Positions 10,306-23,500 of a DNA stretch of 64,000 bases are shown here, in pieces; within the stretch, counting starts at the first letter, position 1; every line of letters starts with the position of its first letter. Made by a program: the position numbers and the translations under genes. Location of the stretch: the NCBI RefSeq assembly GCF_003073045.1, contig NC_037593.1:3525525-3589524 (forward strand). The letters are read 5' to 3'. The notes under the pieces were generated by a model that did no database searches, was not told where the DNA came from, and saw nothing but the letters and a program-made list of their open reading frames with translations. Source of the DNA: Pomacea canaliculata (Eukaryota > Mollusca > Gastropoda > Architaenioglossa > Ampullariidae).

Positions 10306-13300
10306 TCATGCGAATGAAACGACACTCAAAGGAACTGACTGGAAATTGCTCTTGGCGTTGATGATGAAGAGAGGGTTGTAGTGTGAGAGGATTTCGTCGT
10401 TGACAGAGATGCCGTCCAGATACTGCTTGAGCAGCAGACGTAGCTGGCCGTTCTCAGTCATCAGCGCCTGCTTCTCCTTCTCAAGCGCCAGCCTCTCCAG
10501 CAGCACTTTGTTGTAGCGCTTCCAGAAGTTCTCCACTGCCCGGTACTCGTGCATTGTCTACCACAATCAAGCTCATCTATGACTGACTGACAGGACTGGG
10601 TGAGTGAGTGACATGACTCATAATCATTAGGACATGACGGACATACAAACATATTTACAATAGAAAACATGTTCAACAGCAGTCTATGGGCAAACGTACA
10701 TTTTCATATAATTTGAACCTAAGTATATGGGCATCAGGCATATTCTCTTTCCAAAGGGGCATATATATGTATTTATTTCATTATACTTCCATCCATCTAT
10801 ACATACATTTATAAGCAGATGTGCAGCAACATCCCCAGAATATGAACTGTGATGTGCATACTGTTTGTCTGAGGTCATTCGTGGACATCACTACTTACTG
10901 CGGCCAGAGCTTGAGACGGCGCTTCCAGCACCGCTGCCTTGATATCTTCTTGCTCCTCCTGGGTCAGGGAGGACGCATAAAAGGGCAGAACCTTCTCCTC
11001 CTCCGTCTCCAGCTTTCGGCAGACCTCAGCCATTCTCAGTATTTGTGCACCCTGTGGAGCAGGCCAGCATAAAGATATTACTAGTATGGTCTGTTACACG
11101 TCTGTCAACCACTGACACAAAAACATTACACTTTGTTGGCTTCCTCTCCTGTTTTAGGTCCCGCAATATAAATGTGCTTAATACCACTAGGAGTGAACTG
11201 TAACAGGCATTTAACAGCACAACAAACTTAGAATGTTCTAGTCCATTTCTGAGAAGCCTGTAATAGTGGTAGTGGCAATGACATTGCCTTGAGATGACAC
11301 ATTCTCTAATAATATTATGTGCACTCTCTCTCTCCCTCCCCTTTAAAAGGGATCGGGCCTATTCAATAAAAGTTTGAGTTCGATTTAGTTCTCTCTCATA
11401 CAATTACAAACAAAAGCTCCCAGGCACCTATACAATTCCGTTCGTGTCTACGTCCATTTGAAACTATTTATGCACTCTTATTGTAAGCCCCTTTAAAAAC
11501 ACTCACTTGCCAATGTGTAGCTGTGATCGGTAAAATTAAGAAATTAATATCAGCAACTAATGAAAAGAGTGTCAGAGAACGAGCTGACACACAATAATTG
11601 TACCTTCTCCTTCTGTCGTTTTAGTTCCTTAATGGCGGCACAACTTTCCAGGGTGAGTTTGGTCAATTTCTCACGCTCACAATCTCGAATTTTGTTCATT
11701 TGCTTTTTTAACTCCTGAAAGTGTTTTTGCATCCTCTCTTTCTCCTATTAACACACAAACAAAGAATTTTAAAAAAAAGCGTCATTTATAAAATTGGTTG
11801 TAAATGTATTAACCTTACTTAGGGCAAAGGTAGGTTTTTTATGTACTAGTGTAAAATTTAGAAGAAATTACCAATATAAGCTTCTCTTCAATGTATGACA
11901 TGACCCATCCACACACACACACGTGGGTCACGGACAGATTCGCGTACACGTTCGCACATTTTGTGCTATCTCAATATCTTTCACTCTCAAATATCACTAG
12001 CCATACTCCAGTCATTCAGACATCAATGAAGAAAGAGGGAGAATAAAGGAGCATCTAAAGGCGCAGCTTCGCCTTGTTTGAGAATCTGTCTTTCCTTTGC
12101 TCGCATGTACATCGAAGTCACCATGCCTGAATAGTGCCCAAAAAGTCAAAAGTGGAAGGAGTCTGTGATTATAGTGCTATCAATATGGTAAGAAGGCGAA
12201 CTTGTATTACACGCCATGGTAGCATGAAACAATCGCCCTGGTAAAATTACACAAACAGCCAAGGTATCGAGCTGCGCGAGGAAGGCCGTGTGTGCAATGT
12301 GCCTCCACAGACCGGAACTGGGTCTGGAACTGGTTGTCAAGCTGAGAACCTGAACTGCAGATAAATGACTGTCGCTTCTCAAACAATGATTGTCCGGTCG
12401 TCCAACTCTCAACCGAGATTCACCTTTTTCACAAACCGAGAACAAAAGAAAACAAAACACGATGACGATTTTTTTAAGCACGAAAGCCTGTTTAAAAGAG
12501 TGAAAAGAGATTTGTTGCACATTTTATGCAATGCACTGCGTATACACAGACCGGCACCCCAATACACCGTCAGCCCTGTCTGGAAACAGGAAGATGCAAG
12601 AGGTGAGAACATGCGACACTGCATCAGTGCTGTTGACATACGCGATGTTGTTGGTGTAAGTGCTGAAGCACGGGGAGCTTAGGACAGACGTTACATGGAG
12701 CAGCCAAGCATGAACTGGAGACTGAGCATTGTGCTAGGCACTCGCGGGGTAGAGGTCAAAAGTATTTATGCAATCAGAGCTGTCTAACCCTTCCCCCACC
12801 TCTGACATCATGTGATGTGGCAAAGCTTCCAGAATAAATGTGCAAATGGATGATTTTTTTTTTTTTTTTGGGGGGGGGGTCTTCATAAAAACCTCGAGTT
12901 AAGAGAACTTCAAACTGCCAGTGAGGTCTATTTGAAAATCTCACCTCTTTGAGCTGTCTGTTCCTCTCGTCACACTCTCGAGCATTGGCGCTTATTTTAG
13001 CCTTCAGTTGGGCTATCTGCTCCTGAGAGGCAAAAATCAAAGAAGTTACAGTACTCGTTTGGTAAATGCTGGTAACAGATATCAGAAGGTGTAAAGAAGA
13101 GATGAAGAGAATTTCTCTCTCTGACAAAATATGCTGAAAAAGGGACTAACTGATATTCTCTGGAGTTTTCTCATCTGTATGTCTATCTCCTTTGCACTTT
13201 TCTCGTCCTTGGCTTTATAGACTTCAAAAGCTGTCTTACGTTCTTCAGTGGTGTCATTGTAATTTTGCAAAGCTTGTCTGAACTGCTGCCAAAGGTCATC

Positions 13301-14373
13301 CACTTTAGTTTCCAGCAGGACTCGCAGAGCATGTTTCTCTTCCAAATTCTACAAGAAGAGAGCATTTAGCATGAGAAAACCAAATCACACATATAATCAT
13401 GTCAATAAATAACTTCGTTAAAATCTTAAAAATAAAATTAGACATTCTATGCAACATCCAGGCTTTATTTTGGACCCAGAACAAATCAAATTTCTGTAAA
13501 ATAAAAGTTTTAAGTTCCCAGTTAAAATATGTTACTTTTTAATGACATACATTCAATGACTTTGAATTAATTTTTGACTTCAAGTGTTTTACGTATGAGA
13601 GATAAAATGTATATAATGTATATTTGTAAGGTAGTTCTGACCACAATTGTATTAATTTGCAGTGACCAAAAGTCCCATAGAGATTACAGTTGACAGCTGT
13701 TAATGCAACCTTGATGATAAAAATACATACAGAATGACATACACTCAAACTTCTATAGCTTCAAGGAACCGACGAAAAAAATCTAGTTACGGAAGGTTCG
13801 AGTTAAGGAACATGTTTTCACTGTGGACGTTTAATTTTAACCAAATGTTCATTTCTTGTCACTCTTTTAAAGACACTCCGGCATCCTGCGGAGACGAAGT
13901 CGCGCTTATCGCACACATGTTTCCTATACAGAAAGGAGAATATGGGAGCGCAGGGTCGATGGGGGAGGAGTACACGATTTTACACTTTCCGACATGGTAC
14001 ACGGACGTTTCGCCGCCGGACGTTTCGGAGCCGGACGTTTTGCCGACCGGACGTTTCGCCGCCGGACGTTTCGGCACTTCATTTCGGCATTCCACGCGGA
14101 CCTTTAGCCGAAGTCAAGTGTGTGACGCCCCTTAGCTCACACATTTCTCTCGCCATTGTATCAATGTATCAGTGAACTCTCTCTCACTATCCCTCCTCAT
14201 GTGAACCGTTAGCTCACACATTTCTCTCGCCATTGTATCAATGTTTTTTCTCAAAGCTATTGCGCATAATCTGTGACAATCAAAGTGAACTGTCTGTGAA
14301 GTCTGTGTGTAAAATTTGTTTGAAATAAAGAATTATTGTGTAATCTAGTTGTTACTTTCATTCTTTGAGAAGT

Positions 14374-14406
<33 letters not shown>

Positions 14407-16333
14407 CTCTCACTCTCACTCTCACACTCTCTCACACTCTCTCACACACACACACACATAATGCGGCGAAACGTCGGTCGGCAAAACGTCCGACGGCGAA
14501 ACGTCCGCACACGTTCCGACATATTTTCAAACGGTTTCAACATACTGACCGGCTTAAAATATTCCAGTTGTAGATGTTTTTGGCTAGGATGATTCAAGCT
14601 ACGGAAGTTGAATATGTGTTGCTTTAATGGGAAGCCAACCAAATGATATTTAAAATTCGAGTTTGGGAAAATTTTGATGGTCAACTTACAGAAGCTTGAC
14701 TGTACCATGATAAAGCAAAAGACAAAGAGAGATAGAGGCTGAAATGTTAAATGCTGAATACAAGGACTGCTTGTATAACATGCTGCAATAGCCTACCTTG
14801 TTTTTGATTTCATCCCGCATACTCTGAAACTCTGCCTTTGCATCATTTTCTCGGTCATTGAAATTTTGTTCCATGGCAAATAAAATATCAGCAATATCGT
14901 TCATTTCTTTGTTATGCATCTCAATCAGCATGGCACGTTCTGAGTCAAACTCTTCACGGATTATTTCAAGTTCATCATCGTACTCTTCTTCCAATGCCTG
15001 CAGTCGTTGTTTTTGGAGACCTGTATGCAACAAAATGTTAATAATAACAGACCTGGGTGCAGCAACTGTCTCTTTTATATAATAACAGACCTGCAAGCAA
15101 TAATATGTTGTGTGCTTAAAGATCATGTTTCTTTTGACTTGGGAATGTAGGTGAGAAATGTGAGGCACAGAGATGGTTTCTGCACCAGTGTTTAAGCTTT
15201 GCCTGAAGTGGATTAAAATGGCTTTGTCCATCTAAAGTGGCAGGCTCACTGATACTTGATGCCTGACACCCCTAATACATCACATACCTGCTCTTGATGC
15301 TGGATATGTATATAACAGGGAAACAATTCACAGCACCTTGTTCATTCCGCTCACATTGAGAAACAGCCTTTAAAATATTTTATGATGTCCTTTAAATATT
15401 TTATGATGTCCTTTCGACCGTGGTAAAGAAGTACTGAAGAGGATGTCTTAGGGAGCTCTCCTAATGATTTGTTCAGATAGGAACAAAAACCATTCAGTTT
15501 TTTGTGCTTACATAATCTAAAATCTTGTGGCTTTAAGCATATCAGTGTCAAGGCACAAAATAAAAGTAGTTTTAATTCAATATTTTACCTCTAGCTCACC
15601 TACATACCTATGAGATAGTCAATGTTCTTCATATGGCTGCGTAAGGCCATACAATACTGCTCCTCGGCCTCATCCAGATCTTTGGAAAGTGACTTAATGA
15701 CAGCGTCCTTTCTGTCGATGACACGCTCGAAAGTCTGACTAAGGATTTCAATCTCTTTTTTCAGTTCCTTTGACTTGGATTCTCGCATTATGTTTCGCCA
15801 CTGGTGGTTCAGTTTGTTTAGATTGAACCGTGAAGCTTTCTCTTCTTTGGCAAGTTTATCCTGAACAAAGAAGCCAGCCTCTTTGTAAAAACTTATACAC
15901 ATTCAGTATTAATATTAACTTTTTAGATAATTAACCAACAGATCTGAAATCAAAATAATTTCTTTAAGAAATGATACAAAATTCTCTGTCTCCATCTGTG
16001 TGCGTGTGTGAGAAAGCAAGAGACAAATCTTTACTTACGAGGTAGCCCTCGATCTAAGGAGAAGAACTGAAACCCTACATTAATTCAAAACAAGGCATCA
16101 AAATCATAAGATTGATTAGAGAGAGAGTGATATGTGGACACACACATGTGAAAATAGTGATGTGTGCACAAAGAATTTTGTAAAGTTACCTTAAGAAATT
16201 GGGAAAGCATGTCCTCCTTCTTCTTCCGCATTTCTTCTTCTGCCAGACGCTTCTGCTCCTCATAAAGAATTCTCTCCTCTTCTGTCATGTTATCCAACTT
16301 CCTTTTGCCAGACTTCTTCTTTTTCTTAGCCAT
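10306..16333 (-). CDS. DRC2: Dynein regulatory complex subunit 2 (CCDC65)
   Basis: Coiled-coil subunit of the nexin-dynein regulatory complex, which links outer doublet microtubules in motile cilia and controls dynein activity. Eight coding exons join in phase: 16333-16190, 15860-15608, 15020-14797, 13348-13151, 13022-12945, 11744-11604, 11051-10899 and 10557-10306, giving about 480 residues, close to the vertebrate length (about 484). Family hallmarks include the Lys-rich start [94 protein letters not shown] and [13 protein letters not shown]. Nearly the whole protein is charged helical coiled coil. The final exon ends soon after [15 protein letters not shown] with a short tail ([11 protein letters not shown]) that differs from the vertebrate C-terminus; a skipped terminal exon is possible. 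Introns host a mariner/pogo-type element. The start sits about 600 bp from ESF1, in divergent orientation. Confidence 0.93.
13742..14702. mobile_element. Tc1/mariner-pogo-like TIR element, non-autonomous
   Basis: The left end CACTCAAACTTCTATAG and the inverted right end CAGTCAAGCTTCTGTAA match at most positions and are each flanked by TA (13740-13741 and 14703-14704), the target duplication of Tc1/mariner-type elements. The left subterminal region contains GGTTCGAGTTAAGGAAC and the right one an inverted AACTCGAATTTT. There is no transposase ORF. The interior carries other repeats: GACGTTTCGCC arrays, a duplicated 36-bp block and a CT/CA microsatellite. It lies in the DRC2 intron between exons 3 and 4. 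Confidence 0.6.
14000..14513. repeat. Inverted arrays of GGACGTTTCGCC units
   Basis: The left arm (14000-14078) has five tandem units of the type GGACGTTTCGCCGCC with GGACGTTTTGCCGACC variants. The right arm (14461-14513) has three units in inverted orientation (GGCGAAACGTCC type). Between them, a 36-bp block beginning TTAGCTCACACATTTCTCTC is duplicated at 14132 and 14209, and a CT/CA microsatellite occupies about 14373-14457. The CpG-rich inverted arms suggest a separate palindromic element nested in the surrounding TIR element. Confidence 0.7.
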
Positions 16334-16942
16334 TTTAGAAAAGTAATGCTGCGATTTACAGCTGTAAAACAAACAAAATTACAGAGGGTTTTAAATTTGA
16401 ATCGAGACCTACAGACATTGAAAACAATTGAATATTCCTAATTGAACATTTTAAGCGAAAATCGAGCTCTTAAGTAATTATTTGCGCCACACCTGCAAAC
16501 AAATTAGTGTTCTCTCTCACAGGCAGAAAACTCCACTGTTTCAAGCCGTCGCCATGACATCAGCGGATGTACGTCACAAGACATCGACAGTTCATTAAAA
16601 CTAAATGAGGAAATACTATTTGTTCATATCAAGAATTATAAAATATATATATGAAACTAAAGAGATCTGAAATGCAGTGAAATTAAGTTATAAAAAATGC
16701 TATAATAAAAATAATACCGAAAAGGAAATTTACGGTCAAAAAAAAAAAGGAAGATTTTTTTATATGTCAAATTCTTTATATTAAAAATGTTTATAAAATG
16801 TTAATATTATTCGTAATAATACGAGATAAATCTTAATTTAAAAAGTTTCAGTAAATTGTTTATAATTAAAAGTAATTTTAAAATACTGGAATATTTCCGG
16901 AATAACTTTTTTCCACGTGTGGAACAGCCTGTTATAGAAGAC
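16334..16942. promoter_or_regulatory. Bidirectional promoter region, DRC2/ESF1
   Basis: The two start codons face away from each other across 609 bp. The DRC2-proximal half is GC-richer and contains CRE-like words: TGACATCA near 16556 and TACGTCAC at 16570-16577 (GTGACGTA on the minus strand). The ESF1-proximal half is very AT-rich (16600-16900). No TATA box is assigned. An upstream non-coding ESF1 exon is possible, since TTTTTTCCACGTGTGGAACAG near 16903-16927 resembles a splice acceptor. Confidence 0.6.
16548..16561. promoter_or_regulatory. Candidate RFX X-box
   Basis: GTCGCCATGACATC matches the X-box consensus RYYNYYATRRNRAC at 13 of 14 positions. RFX factors bind X-boxes upstream of cilia genes, usually within a few hundred bases of the start; this one lies about 215 bp upstream of the DRC2 start codon, in line with a motile-cilium gene. 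The site is inferred from sequence only. Confidence 0.45.
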
Positions 16943-19861
16943 ATGGACGAGATAAGTAAAGATGATCGATTCAGTCACATTGGAAAGGACCCACGTTTTA
17001 GGAGAATACCAAAAAAGGAGAAGAAGGTTAAAATTGACTCACGATTTCAGTCTATGTTCACTGATAAGAAATTTAAATTGAAATACACAGTCGATAAACG
17101 GGGACGTCCTGTAAACAAAACAACCAGTGAAAACCTGAAGAAGTTTTACGATATCGACGAAGAAGAGAAAAATGATGCTAAATCTGACTCGGAGCAGGAT
17201 GAACAGTGTGATGATGCCACCACAGACAATGGTATTTGTATTCATTTACTTAATACCTGTCATTGTAATGTACTCGGTCCTCCCTACCCCTCTCTCTCCC
17301 TTTCGTGCACAAACGACCTCCATGTATTACAAATACGTGTACTGTATATAATACTGCTTTAGCGTTTTATGCACACAAGTTACACGTGAAGCTAGACTGA
17401 AATTGAACATACGCTTGAAAGAAGAAAAATTACGTGTGTCATTCTTTGAGTATGATACCAAATATTAAGGTATGGTTTTAATGAAATGACTCTATATCAC
17501 TTTAATTTAGTGTAATAAAAGTCAAAGTGTTTAGAGTATACCCTTACCAGTCATGGTTAAGTTTAAGTGATTGTAAATATTTTATCAGATACCTTAAGAC
17601 GACTGTTTGCAAGAACTGTTTACAAATATAATTAAAACTGGATTGTTATTTTAACTGTTTCATAATTTTATTTATATTTTTGCAGATGAAACTGGTTCAG
17701 CAGCCAATGCAGGAGACAGTGATGAAGAAAAAGAAAGTAAACAGCTAGACCATGGTGAGTATCCTTGGATGCATCAGAAAGTTAAGCACAAAATTGAAGC
17801 TAATGCATTGGAGGAAGAGAGCATAGGTAAACTAATACTAATACAACATTCCTATTATAACACAAAGAAAATGGCAGTATGATTGAATTGATAATAAGAG
17901 AAAGCAGATGTAATATGTTTGCTACTTAATATTAAGGTGATTTTAGTAAATTTATATAAATGCATCCCCTATTTGTTTCTTTTCCTGTTTCTAGTTAAGA
18001 CATTTATTATTGTTTTGGTGTGACGCTGTTAAAGTATTTGCTATTTAGTTGCAGAGATACCATATATTTCTGAAGATGGACCTGACTTTGCACGAGGTGG
18101 AGGAAATCTTGAGTCATCCAGTGAGGATGAGGAAGAGGGCGGTAAGGAGGAGGAAGTGGAGACCCTAGTAGGTGACAGCAACATTGACCCTGACTGGGTT
18201 GATCTTGACAAAGATGCTCCTGAAGCAGAGGATATTTCATGCCGTCTGGCCATTTGCAACATGAATTGGGACAGAATCAAATCCAAGGATATCTTTGTTC
18301 TCCTGAGTTCATTTTTGCCACCAGGTGGAGTTATACATTCTGTTGTGATCTATCCCTCAGAGTTTGGACTGCAGAGGATGGCGGAAGAAGTACTGGGGCC
18401 AGCAGAACTGAAAAGTGACAAGGAACCATCAACAGGAGACAGAGAGGAAAATCAGAAGCAAGAAGAGCAAAGTTTGTGCATCAAAGTTGACCCTGAGAAA
18501 ATACGCAAGTACCAGCTCAATCGCTTGAAATACTATTATGCTGTAGTTGAATGTGACAGCAAGGAGACTGCAAATAAACTGTATGAAGAATGTGATGGAC
18601 AGGAATACGAGAGTAGTTCAGCTCGTCTGGATCTTCGCTTCATTCCAGATGATCTGACCTTTGAGCAAGAGCCAAAAGATGAGTGTAGGAGCATGCCAGA
18701 TGTGTCATCTTACAAACCATCCATGTTTACCACAGCTGCACTCTGTCAGGCTAAAGTAGATCTGACATGGGATGAAACGGACCATGAGCGACTAAAGCTG
18801 ACAATGAGAAAATGGGCCGATGATTTTGAAAATGAAGATTTTAGCAAAGTTCTTGCTTCTGATTCTAGCTCAGGGGATGAGGAGAGTGAGGATGAAGATA
18901 GTAATAAAGATGGCAGTGAAAAGTCCAAGAAAAAGCGAGAGCAGAGATCGCAGAAGTACAAAAACATCTTGCAGGCTATTGAGGAGGAATGTGGTGAGAA
19001 GAAAGGGGTTGATGAAGAAATGGAAATTTCTTGGGAGCCAGGCCTGAAAATGGTAACAAAAGACATTTTGAAGAAAAGGGAGAAAGCTGCTAAGGAAACA
19101 ACACCATGGGAAGAGTACAAACAAAGGAAGAAAGAAAAGAAGAAGCAAAAGCGAGAGGAGAAAAAGGCTGAAAAAATGAAACAGAAAGGCATTATGGACC
19201 AGGCCACATCAGCAGTTGCCAATGATGAGCTTGCTGGTGATGCAGGATTTGATGATCCTTTCTTTAATGATTCCAAGGAAGATGATAAACAGTCTAAAAA
19301 GAAGAACAAACAGAAAAAGAAAGAGAAAGAAGAAAATCTAACCCAAGAGGATCTTGAACTGCAGGAGAAAGAACAAGCTAAACTAAAATTACTCATGATG
19401 GATGAAGATGACCATAGACATCATTTTAGCTTAGAAGATCTTCTAGAAAAAGAAGACTTGGGGAACAAAAAGAAAATGAAGAAGAAAAAGAAAAAGAAGC
19501 TCAAGAAAAATCTGAGGCAGCTGATGATCAAGATACATTTACCATGGATTTGAATGATGAAAGATTTGCGGACGTTTACAAATCCCATCTTTTCAATATT
19601 GACCCATCTGCCCCAGAATTCAAAAATACCAAAGGAACTAAGAGTCTGATTGAAGAAAAACTGCTAAGGCGAAAAAGAGGTGAGTTGGTGGTGGAAAGTG
19701 CAGTTCCAGAGTCTGAAAAGAGAAAGAGACTTGATGAAAATGAAGCTAACGATGAAGAAAGTTTCTTGAAGCAAAAACAATCTGTGTCATCACTTATTCG
19801 ATCTGTCAAAGCAAAAACAGAACTAGTCAACCAAATGAAAAAAATGAAAAGGACTCGGTAA
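16943..19861 (+). CDS. ESF1: ESF1 nucleolar pre-rRNA processing protein
   Basis: Nucleolar factor needed for early 18S pre-rRNA processing. Three coding exons: 16943-17231, 17686-17754 and 18049-19861, about 720 residues against about 850 in human. N-terminal family signature: KDPRFRRIPKKEKKVKIDSR, FTDKKFKLKYTVDKRGRPVN. After acidic linkers come WVDLDKDAPEAEDISCRLA, SFLPPGGVIHSVVIYPSEFG, LKYYYAVVECDS, DLRFIPDDLTFEQEPKD and WDETDHERLKL, all in family order. The C-terminal NUC153-type motif is NDERFADVYKSHLFNIDP. A one-base discontinuity lies in the A/G-rich stretch about 19465-19510: the first frame runs out at 19553, while the conserved C-terminus (DTFTMDLNDERFAD) is in the frame ending at 19861. 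It looks like a missing base in a Lys/Glu homopolymer region. Convergent with RAD9, with 678 bp between stop codons. Confidence 0.93.
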
Positions 19862-20539
19862 AATTTGTCTTTTTTGCATTATTACACTTTTTTGTTTGTT
19901 TGTGTAATTTGGGGTTATTGAAGCCATTGCACATGAATACAGGACATTATGGTGGTTGTAATTAATTACACTAACTCTTGTATATAAAATGCTGTTTAAC
20001 TGTTTTGTGTGTGTGTAATCTGTTGGTTTTTTTTTTTTTTTTTTTGCTTTGTGTAAGCGCATTTGGGAGCTTTATGACCCAGTTATCTGCTGTTAATGGT
20101 TTTTAAAAAAAAATGACATTAATGTAATTAGTAGTGAATGATGATTCCTTTTCATGCTGTTGAAAGGTTTCAATGACAAAATACAACAGAATGCTTTACT
20201 TAACTGTTTGGCATGGTTAGATCCTATATTTACATTTGCAGCATATTTTAAGAAAAACATTTTACATAAATCATTGTGTAATTTTTATTTTACAGAAAGA
20301 TAATACTTTTGGACACAAAAATACAATCTGGTGGAGGATTATTTTTGGGGGGGGGGGGGGTAGGGTTTAATGTACCGTGTGCGATAGAATGGCCAGAGCG
20401 TAAAATATAATTAATGAAGCTCCTCAGTTTCTGCATAGTCGATTTTATCAGTCATGTAAATTTTTTGATTTGCCTCTTCCATGAAAAAGTGTTCTTTGCT
20501 GTCTTAGTAGCTATACTTTCGTGCATTTTAGTTTGCTGT

Positions 20540-23500
20540 TTAGTCTTCTTCATCTGTGTCTGCTGCCAAGACAACTGGTGCAGTTTTTTGTTGGGACTGG
20601 GTACTGGTTTGCGAAGATCCAAAAAACAAGGCACGGAACTGAAACAATTAGAAAATGTATTTTAGCTTTGCCATTCACAATAACATAATATTTATACAGG
20701 TCGCAATATTTTTTCCATGCTACACTATTTTCCTCCTTTGTGGAAAGTAAACAACCACTGGTAAAGGGAAAATATAACTATAATCAAAAGACTGAGTTAA
20801 GTACAATGACACGTATTTATTGTTTATGTATATTAGCACAGCTCTTACCTTTTTGGCAGGTGGCGTTCCAGGTATGGTGTCATTTAAATCCTCATTGCCA
20901 TCCTCCTCCTCTAAAGGCTGTAAACAGTCTTGTCTTGGCTGAAAAATCAGATACCCAATAATAATAAACACATGATTGCCCACGTTCAATCTCGTAAGGA
21001 AAGTGCTTTCAGTGCTTGAGACAAGAATGAGACCTGGACAATCAAAGGATGGAAGGCTAAACAACAGTACTGATAACAGATAAGAGATAAATATAGAAGA
21101 GGCATTGGGTAGCAAGAACTGAGGGTATTGTGATTCTGCAGAGGAAGACGAGTAGGGAAGGTTGAAGATGGACTAGCACTGTGTTGTCACAGGGTCCTTA
21201 CACAGACAATTTTCACCAAGGCCTTATATTTGCCATACGGTTCTTACAATTCCTCACACCTGTCCTTACATTTTTTCTGTGACCCTTACAAGTCCTTATA
21301 TCGATAAAATATTACCACAGATTTATTTTTCATGCCTTTTATAAATCCACAAATTTATTTTCGGAGTTGACTTTGGGGCAAACTACAGGCGATTCTTCAC
21401 CTCACCACTATTTTAATCACACGACTGCCAAGTCTCATTCGTGAAGAGAACTTGCATTTCGTGAAATTTTAGTCTTGATGGATGACCACATTTCTATCGT
21501 CTTCTTGACGATTAAAAAAATGCCAGGGAAGTGTTCTTTTCAGGAGAACTGGCTAAAGGAATAAAAATATAAAAGACTAAAGATAAACATTCTGCATAAT
21601 GTGCTGCCTGCAGAATATCCTTGAATCTTTCGTCAGTGGGCGAAAGTGTTTGAACCAGAGCCTTGATCTCCTAGTACTGTGCATAGCTCTATTTCTCTCT
21701 CCCCTTTTGAGTGTGTGAGAGAGAGAGAGACATGAAATGACTTTTGTATTACACCGTAGAATGGCCTTCAGGTCTTGCAATTATTATTACTTAGATTTCT
21801 AGAAACTTTGGAACATTAACATTAGCGGTATATGTTATCAGCACGCTAAAGAGACTTTTTAAGTTATCTGAATATGGCAGATAGGCATCAAAATTAACTC
21901 TTTGATTATATATTACTAGAACAGTAATACATGTATTTCAGAACATAGAGGAGACCAAAGATTCATAAATACCTCTTTCAGACCGTACATGAGAAAAACT
22001 TAAGCATTGATGACTGTCCTTATTTGGCACCATCTGTGATCCCTGGGAACCCTGTTAGGAGTAATGCTCAAGAAAACAGTGTGTCTTGAGTGCATGTTTA
22101 AAGAATTTAATGGTGGGTATGTGGAGGAAATGGAAGGGAAGAAAGTTCCATTGTTTGCTGCATAGTAACTAAAAATCCTGTGACGGTATGTTGTTCTGGT
22201 GACAGGAATAGTTATGATACGGTCATCAGATGAAGCGTGGAGTGATCCAGAAAAGAAAAGGGTCATCACTTTAAAGCAAGCATTGTTGAGACTGACTGTA
22301 AATTACAACATAAGTATCTTCCTCTTGCACCACTCTGCTCATTCATTCTCATATAAGTAATCTTTTTATCTGCTGTGCTCTTTCATTTGGTAAACTTCCC
22401 AATCACAGTGCTAAAATCCACGCCCCTCTGACGTACCTTGGAGGTTAATGATGTGATCTGTAGTGGTATGACTGGACTGGAATCATTCTTTTCAAATGCT
22501 GGGCATGATCCAGTAATTTTGTTTCCAAGGTTACTTTCCTCTTCTTCCCATTCATCTTCAAGAAAGGTTGATACCTCCGCTAACATGCTATCTGTTGCTT
22601 CCTGGTCCATAGGCTGTTTGTGGGAGGTAGACAATCTGCTATAGATTAAAAATTATGTTCAGAACATTAATTCCTTAAATATTAATAATTGAGGATTTAT
22701 ATCTCACATCTAAATTAACTGAGCCTTTCCTCTTAAGAAAATATGAATAGCATGCATACTGAACACGCTTGAAAAGGAAGATTAATGAGCAAGCACTGAC
22801 AATGCTATTGCTAGCAATAGATTTTCCCTTCCCTTAAATGCAAAATCTAAGCTGCAAACTTAAATCTAAGAAAAGCTGCCATCAAAATGAAAATGCAGTG
22901 CAAGCAGTTTTATTTCATCACCCCATTCAAGTATGCCATATTAAGCAGTTTGAAAAGATTTTGGATTTTACATGTATTTGCTTACCAGTCATCTTCCCTT
23001 GTTTTGTGATGGTTATGGGATGAAGATGATTTTCTCTTGGTTGAAAGACTACAAAAGAAAGATTAATGAACAAGCACAGCAATGGCAGCATTGACATACA
23101 GCATCGCCAGCAACAGATTTTCCCTTCCCTATACAAAATCTATTAAAAAAAAAAAAAAAAAAAAATAAGCAGTTAGAATATATGTAATCTGTTTTGTCAA
23201 GACTAGAAATCGTACATGTATTTATTTTTGTAAGCACTCACCCAACAAAATATGTTAATTGCAAACGAATCTGCCGACGCTCCATTGATAAACAGAAGTA
23301 CATATTTTCTGAAGAATATAGTCAGCATCTTAACTATTCACAGTTTCTATCTGAAGATGAAAACGCTTTGGCGTGAATTTTACCTGAAGGATTTTGTATT
23401 AGGTCTTGCTGCACTCTTTGCTTGATGAGGAACAGATGTTTTGCTGTTTTTTTTGGAGGTGGAGGCTGGCTGTTGCTGCTGTGAGGAGCCCTGATCTGTC

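Noticed and set aside
18746-19396. 216-codon minus-strand ORF rich in Ser and Phe
   Set aside because: Antisense shadow of the Lys/Glu-rich ESF1 exon.
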